Origin: CS1-C013 sp964353745
GTDB taxonomy: Archaea > Aenigmatarchaeota > Aenigmatarchaeia > Aenigmatarchaeales > Aenigmatarchaeaceae
Assembly: GCA_964353745.1 (NCBI GenBank)
Contig: CAYGWD010000039.1
Location: forward strand, 1 to 5,337
Direction of reading: 5' to 3'
Length of the DNA: 5,337 nucleotides
Shown: positions 2,745 to 5,337 of the stretch, piece after piece
Layout: the number at the start of each line of letters is the position of its first letter
Position numbering within the stretch: position 1 is the stretch's first letter
Program-made: the position numbers and the translations under genes
Notes under the pieces: model-generated
Told to the model about the DNA's origin: nothing
Databases searched by the model: none
Seen by the model: only the letters and a program-made list of their open reading frames with translations

Positions 2745-5291
2745 ATGAAAGACTTGTCCAAAGTTTGGATGCTTGATAAAAATGGTGTTCTAAAAAATCT
2801 GGATTCCTCTGAAGAGGGTTTGAGCGAGAGGGAAGCTGAGAAAAGAATCAAAGAATACGGTCTCAACGATTTGCCTGGGAGAAAGAAGAGAAATTTTTTA
2901 GAAGTGTTGATTTACCAGTTCAAGAGCCCTTTGGTATTGATACTAATAGCAGCCTCCATAGTCTCTTTCTTTCTCAAAGAGATGACAAGCAGCCTGATAA
3001 TAATAGGAATAGTCATTTTAAACGCTGTTTTAGGTTTTTTTCAGGAGTTCAAATCAGAAAAAGCCTTGGAGAAACTAACAAAATATATCAAATTCTCCTC
3101 TAAGGTTCTAAGGGACGGACAGATAGTTGAAGTCGACACCAAAAAATTAACAAAAGGCGATATAGTATTTTTCGAAACAGGCGACATAATACCTGCCGAC
3201 CTGAGATTATTAGAGGCTGACGAGCTCTCAATCAACGAATCTTCTATAACAGGAGAGTCTTTTCCTGTTGAAAAAATAATAAAACCGATAACTAAGAAAG
3301 ATTTGATGCCGCAGGAAATGAAGAACACTGCTTTCATGGGAACAACTGTTGTCAACGGTTCTGGCAAAGGCATAGTCTATAGCACAGGAAAGGACACTTA
3401 CTTCGGCAAGACCGCCTCATACCTAAAAGTCGAGGAGCCTGAGGGTGATTTCCAGAAGAACATGAAAAATTTCGGAGATTATTTATTGAGGATAATTCTG
3501 ATTGGTACTCTGGTTATATTCGCGATAAACTCTTTTCTTGGAAGAAACGTTTTCGAGTCTTTCCTTTTTGCCATGGCTCTGGCGGTTGGTATAGTTCCGG
3601 AATCGCTTCCTATAATAATAACAATAAGCCTTTGCAATGGCGCTATGAGAATGGCTAAGAAAGGTGTCATTGTAAAGAAGCTTGTTTCCATTGAAGACCT
3701 GGGCAACCTTGATGTATTGTGCTGCGATAAAACAGGCTCGATAACAGAGAGCCAAATAACCTTGGAGGGATTTTTAGACATGTCAGGTCACAGCAACAAG
3801 GAAATCTTGAACTACGGCCTTCTGTGCAACTCCGTCATAGTTCATAAAAACAGCATAAGGGGCAATCCCATCGACGTGTCGATATGGCGCTATGCAAAGA
3901 GTCATAACATTAAACTCGGTTCAGAATATCAAAAAATGCACGAGATGCCTTTTGATTACGTAAAAAAGAAGATGGCGGTTGTTGTAGAGAAAAAGAACTC
4001 ATACGAATTAATTTCCAAAGGCGCTCCAGAGTCCATCTTATCCTCATCTTCTCACGTTATGTTAGGCAACAAAAAATACAGGGTAGGTGATTACAAAAAG
4101 AAGATTGAAGAGACTTATAGAAGGTTGAGTAAAAACGGTTACAGGGTAGTTGCTGTTGCATCAAAGTCTGTTCCTAAGAAGTCAGACTATAAGGAAATTG
4201 ATGAGACCAATCTTACTTTTTTGGGTTTCCTCACCTTTATCGATCCACCAAAGAAAACAGCAAGAGAAGCCTTGGAATCGTTCAGAAAGTTAGGAGTTAA
4301 GCTGAAGATACTGACTGGCGATGAGCCTATCATTACTAAGAGAATAGCAGAAGAAGTCGGCTTTAATGCTGACGAGTGCGAGAAAATTTTGTTAGGAGAG
4401 GATGTTGACAAGATGGGCGACAGCGAGTTGAGGAAAGCAGTTGAAGAGGTTACGATATTCGCTAGAATAACCCCCGAGAACAAATTCAGAATAATCAATG
4501 CGTTAAAAGAGAACGGACATATAACAGGTTTCCTCGGCGATGGTGTGAATGATTCACCTTCTCTGAGACAGGCTGATGTGGGAATATCCGTGGAAACAGC
4601 GGCAGACGTTGCAAAGGATGCTGCCGATATCATTCTCACTCATAAGAGTCTTAGGGTCATAGCTGAGGGAATAGAAGAGGGCAGAAAGACTTTTAGCAAC
4701 GTGATCAAATACATACTCAACACTGTCAGCGCTAACGTCGGAAACATGACTACCTTGGGACTAATATCCATGGGCTTGAACTTCTTGCCATTGTTGCCAA
4801 CACAAATACTTCTGGCGAACTTTCTTTCTGATGCTCCTCTGCTTTCCATATCAACAGACAATGTAGACAAGGAAGAACTAACCAAACCAAAGAGGTGGGA
4901 CATAAAATACATAAAAAAATTTACTGTTACGTTTGGGGGAATAAGCTCTGTCTTCGATTTTATAACAATATTCATTCTGATTTATGCTCTTCATGCCCAA
5001 CCAGAACTATTTAGAACAAGCTGGTTCTTGGAGTCCGTGCTATCAGAGATAATGGTGACGTTTGCAATAAGGACAAGGAAGAGATTTTATAAGAGCAGGC
5101 CGGGAAAGATACTTTTGATAACGTCTATCGTAACCGCTTTGCTAACAATATGGCTAATATACTCACCATTTGGCTATCTGTTCGAGTTCGTTCCACTGGT
5201 TAATTGGCTTTTGATTGCCATAGGAATTATACTGATAGCATATTTTGTTATGGTAGAGATTCTGAAATCTCGTTTGATGAAGAAAGAATAG
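2745..5291 (+). CDS. mgtA: P-type cation-transporting ATPase, MgtA-like (P3B, probably Mg2+)
   Basis: A full-length 848-aa P-type ATPase of the plasma membrane. Domains in order: a cytoplasmic N-terminus with the LSEREAEKRIKEYGLNDLP helix; helices M1-M2 (about 58-101); the actuator domain with TGES (169-172); M3-M4 (246-297) with VPESLP (284-289); the phosphorylation loop with D328 in DKTGSIT; the nucleotide domain with MPFDYVKKKMAVV (401-413) and KGAPE (425-429); DPP (500-502); TGD (524-526); GDGVND (598-603); then M5-M10 (about 656-838). The M4-to-phosphorylation segment (GVIVKKLVSIEDLGNLDVLC) and the C-terminus (VDKEELTKPKRWD; SSVFDFITIF; LFRTSWFLESVLSE) follow the MgtA/MgtB pattern closely, so magnesium import is the best guess. 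N692 and D696 in M6 keep the NxxxD spacing of MgtA NLMYD. DKTGS replaces the near-universal DKTGT. The ATG at 2745 has no Shine-Dalgarno sequence or well-spaced TATA box, so transcription probably comes from the GalT-like gene upstream. Confidence 0.9.
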   Translation: MKDLSKVWMLDKNGVLKNLDSSEEGLSEREAEKRIKEYGLNDLPGRKKRNFLEVLIYQFKSPLVLILIAASIVSFFLKEMTSSLIIIGIVILNAVLGFFQEFKSEKALEKLTKYIKFSSKVLRDGQIVEVDTKKLTKGDIVFFETGDIIPADLRLLEADELSINESSITGESFPVEKIIKPITKKDLMPQEMKNTAFMGTTVVNGSGKGIVYSTGKDTYFGKTASYLKVEEPEGDFQKNMKNFGDYLLRIILIGTLVIFAINSFLGRNVFESFLFAMALAVGIVPESLPIIITISLCNGAMRMAKKGVIVKKLVSIEDLGNLDVLCCDKTGSITESQITLEGFLDMSGHSNKEILNYGLLCNSVIVHKNSIRGNPIDVSIWRYAKSHNIKLGSEYQKMHEMPFDYVKKKMAVVVEKKNSYELISKGAPESILSSSSHVMLGNKKYRVGDYKKKIEETYRRLSKNGYRVVAVASKSVPKKSDYKEIDETNLTFLGFLTFIDPPKKTAREALESFRKLGVKLKILTGDEPIITKRIAEEVGFNADECEKILLGEDVDKMGDSELRKAVEEVTIFARITPENKFRIINALKENGHITGFLGDGVNDSPSLRQADVGISVETAADVAKDAADIILTHKSLRVIAEGIEEGRKTFSNVIKYILNTVSANVGNMTTLGLISMGLNFLPLLPTQILLANFLSDAPLLSISTDNVDKEELTKPKRWDIKYIKKFTVTFGGISSVFDFITIFILIYALHAQPELFRTSWFLESVLSEIMVTFAIRTRKRFYKSRPGKILLITSIVTALLTIWLIYSPFGYLFEFVPLVNWLLIAIGIILIAYFVMVEILKSRLMKKE

Positions 5292-5313
5292 TGCCCCTAC
5301 ATGATTTGAACAC
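5292..5313 (-). pseudogene. Decayed tRNA 3'-end fragment (direct repeat of tRNA-Arg 3' end)
   Basis: These 22 bp, directly after the ATPase stop codon, match the 3' end of the tRNA-Arg gene (1565-1587) except for one base deletion and one substitution (CG replaced by A), and keep its orientation. The nine-base acceptor end TGCCCCTAC and the following TGATTTGAACAC are identical. Reading on past 5313, the 5' side of the T stem no longer pairs (positions 49 and 50 mismatched, 51 a wobble) and no anticodon arm is visible, so this is not a working tRNA. It resembles an attachment-site remnant left by integration at a tRNA gene. The window ends 24 bp later. Confidence 0.7.
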
Positions 5314-5337
5314 TACTGTATAATTATCAATAAACTT

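Noticed and set aside
3041..4975. Several long minus-strand open frames opposite the ATPase
   Set aside because: They lie antisense to conserved P-type ATPase motifs, are Ser/Leu-rich as complement frames usually are, and have no promoters.
5292..5337. A second real tRNA, or the 3' half of a split tRNA
   Set aside because: The T stem has two mismatches and a wobble, one base is missing before the acceptor strand, no anticodon-stem half is visible, and the upstream DNA is AT-rich with no pairing leader.
1..5337. CRISPR array, transposase, integrase or toxin-antitoxin pair
   Set aside because: No spaced direct repeats, no transposase or integrase motifs, and no recognisable toxin or antitoxin were seen on either strand.

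Overview
The window looks archaeal. Most genes have a TATA-like box with a purine-rich BRE-like stretch about 25-28 bp before the ATG and no Shine-Dalgarno sequence, which is the layout of leaderless archaeal transcripts. A tRNA gene carries a short intron at the canonical archaeal site, between positions 37 and 38, and the 3' CCA is not encoded. The DNA is AT-rich, Arg is mostly AGA/AGG, genes are tightly packed and several small proteins have no family I recognise. A small-genome lineage such as a DPANN archaeon fits, but the sequence does not fix the taxon.

Left part (1-1564). The 5' end of a CsaA-like tRNA-binding-domain gene runs off the left edge on the minus strand. It is followed by three small membrane proteins of unknown function: a 61-aa two-helix protein (+), a 95-aa signal-anchored protein with two 20-residue Asp-Ser repeats (-), and a 232-aa four-helix protein (+). 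The 61-aa and 95-aa genes converge with 14 bp between them. The 95-aa and 232-aa genes diverge from a 125-bp region with a good promoter for each.

Middle (1565-1706). A minus-strand tRNA-Arg(GCG) gene has a predicted 13-nt intron. Its 3' end directly touches the stop codon of the converging 232-aa gene. A short AT-rich spacer separates its 5' end from the next gene.

Right part (1707-5337). Two plus-strand genes 15 bp apart probably form an operon: a galactose-1-phosphate uridylyltransferase-like HxHxQ enzyme, and a full-length P-type ATPase that most resembles the MgtA/MgtB (P3B, magnesium) class. Directly after the ATPase stop codon is a decayed copy of the tRNA 3' end, in the same orientation as the intact tRNA. 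The two-gene cassette is therefore bracketed by tRNA-end direct repeats, which suggests past site-specific integration or duplication. No integrase or transposase is visible. I found no convincing new multi-gene system. The strongest points for follow-up are the minimal tRNA intron, the tRNA-derived repeats, the DKTGS variant in the ATPase, and the GalT-like enzyme with an altered active-site neighbourhood.
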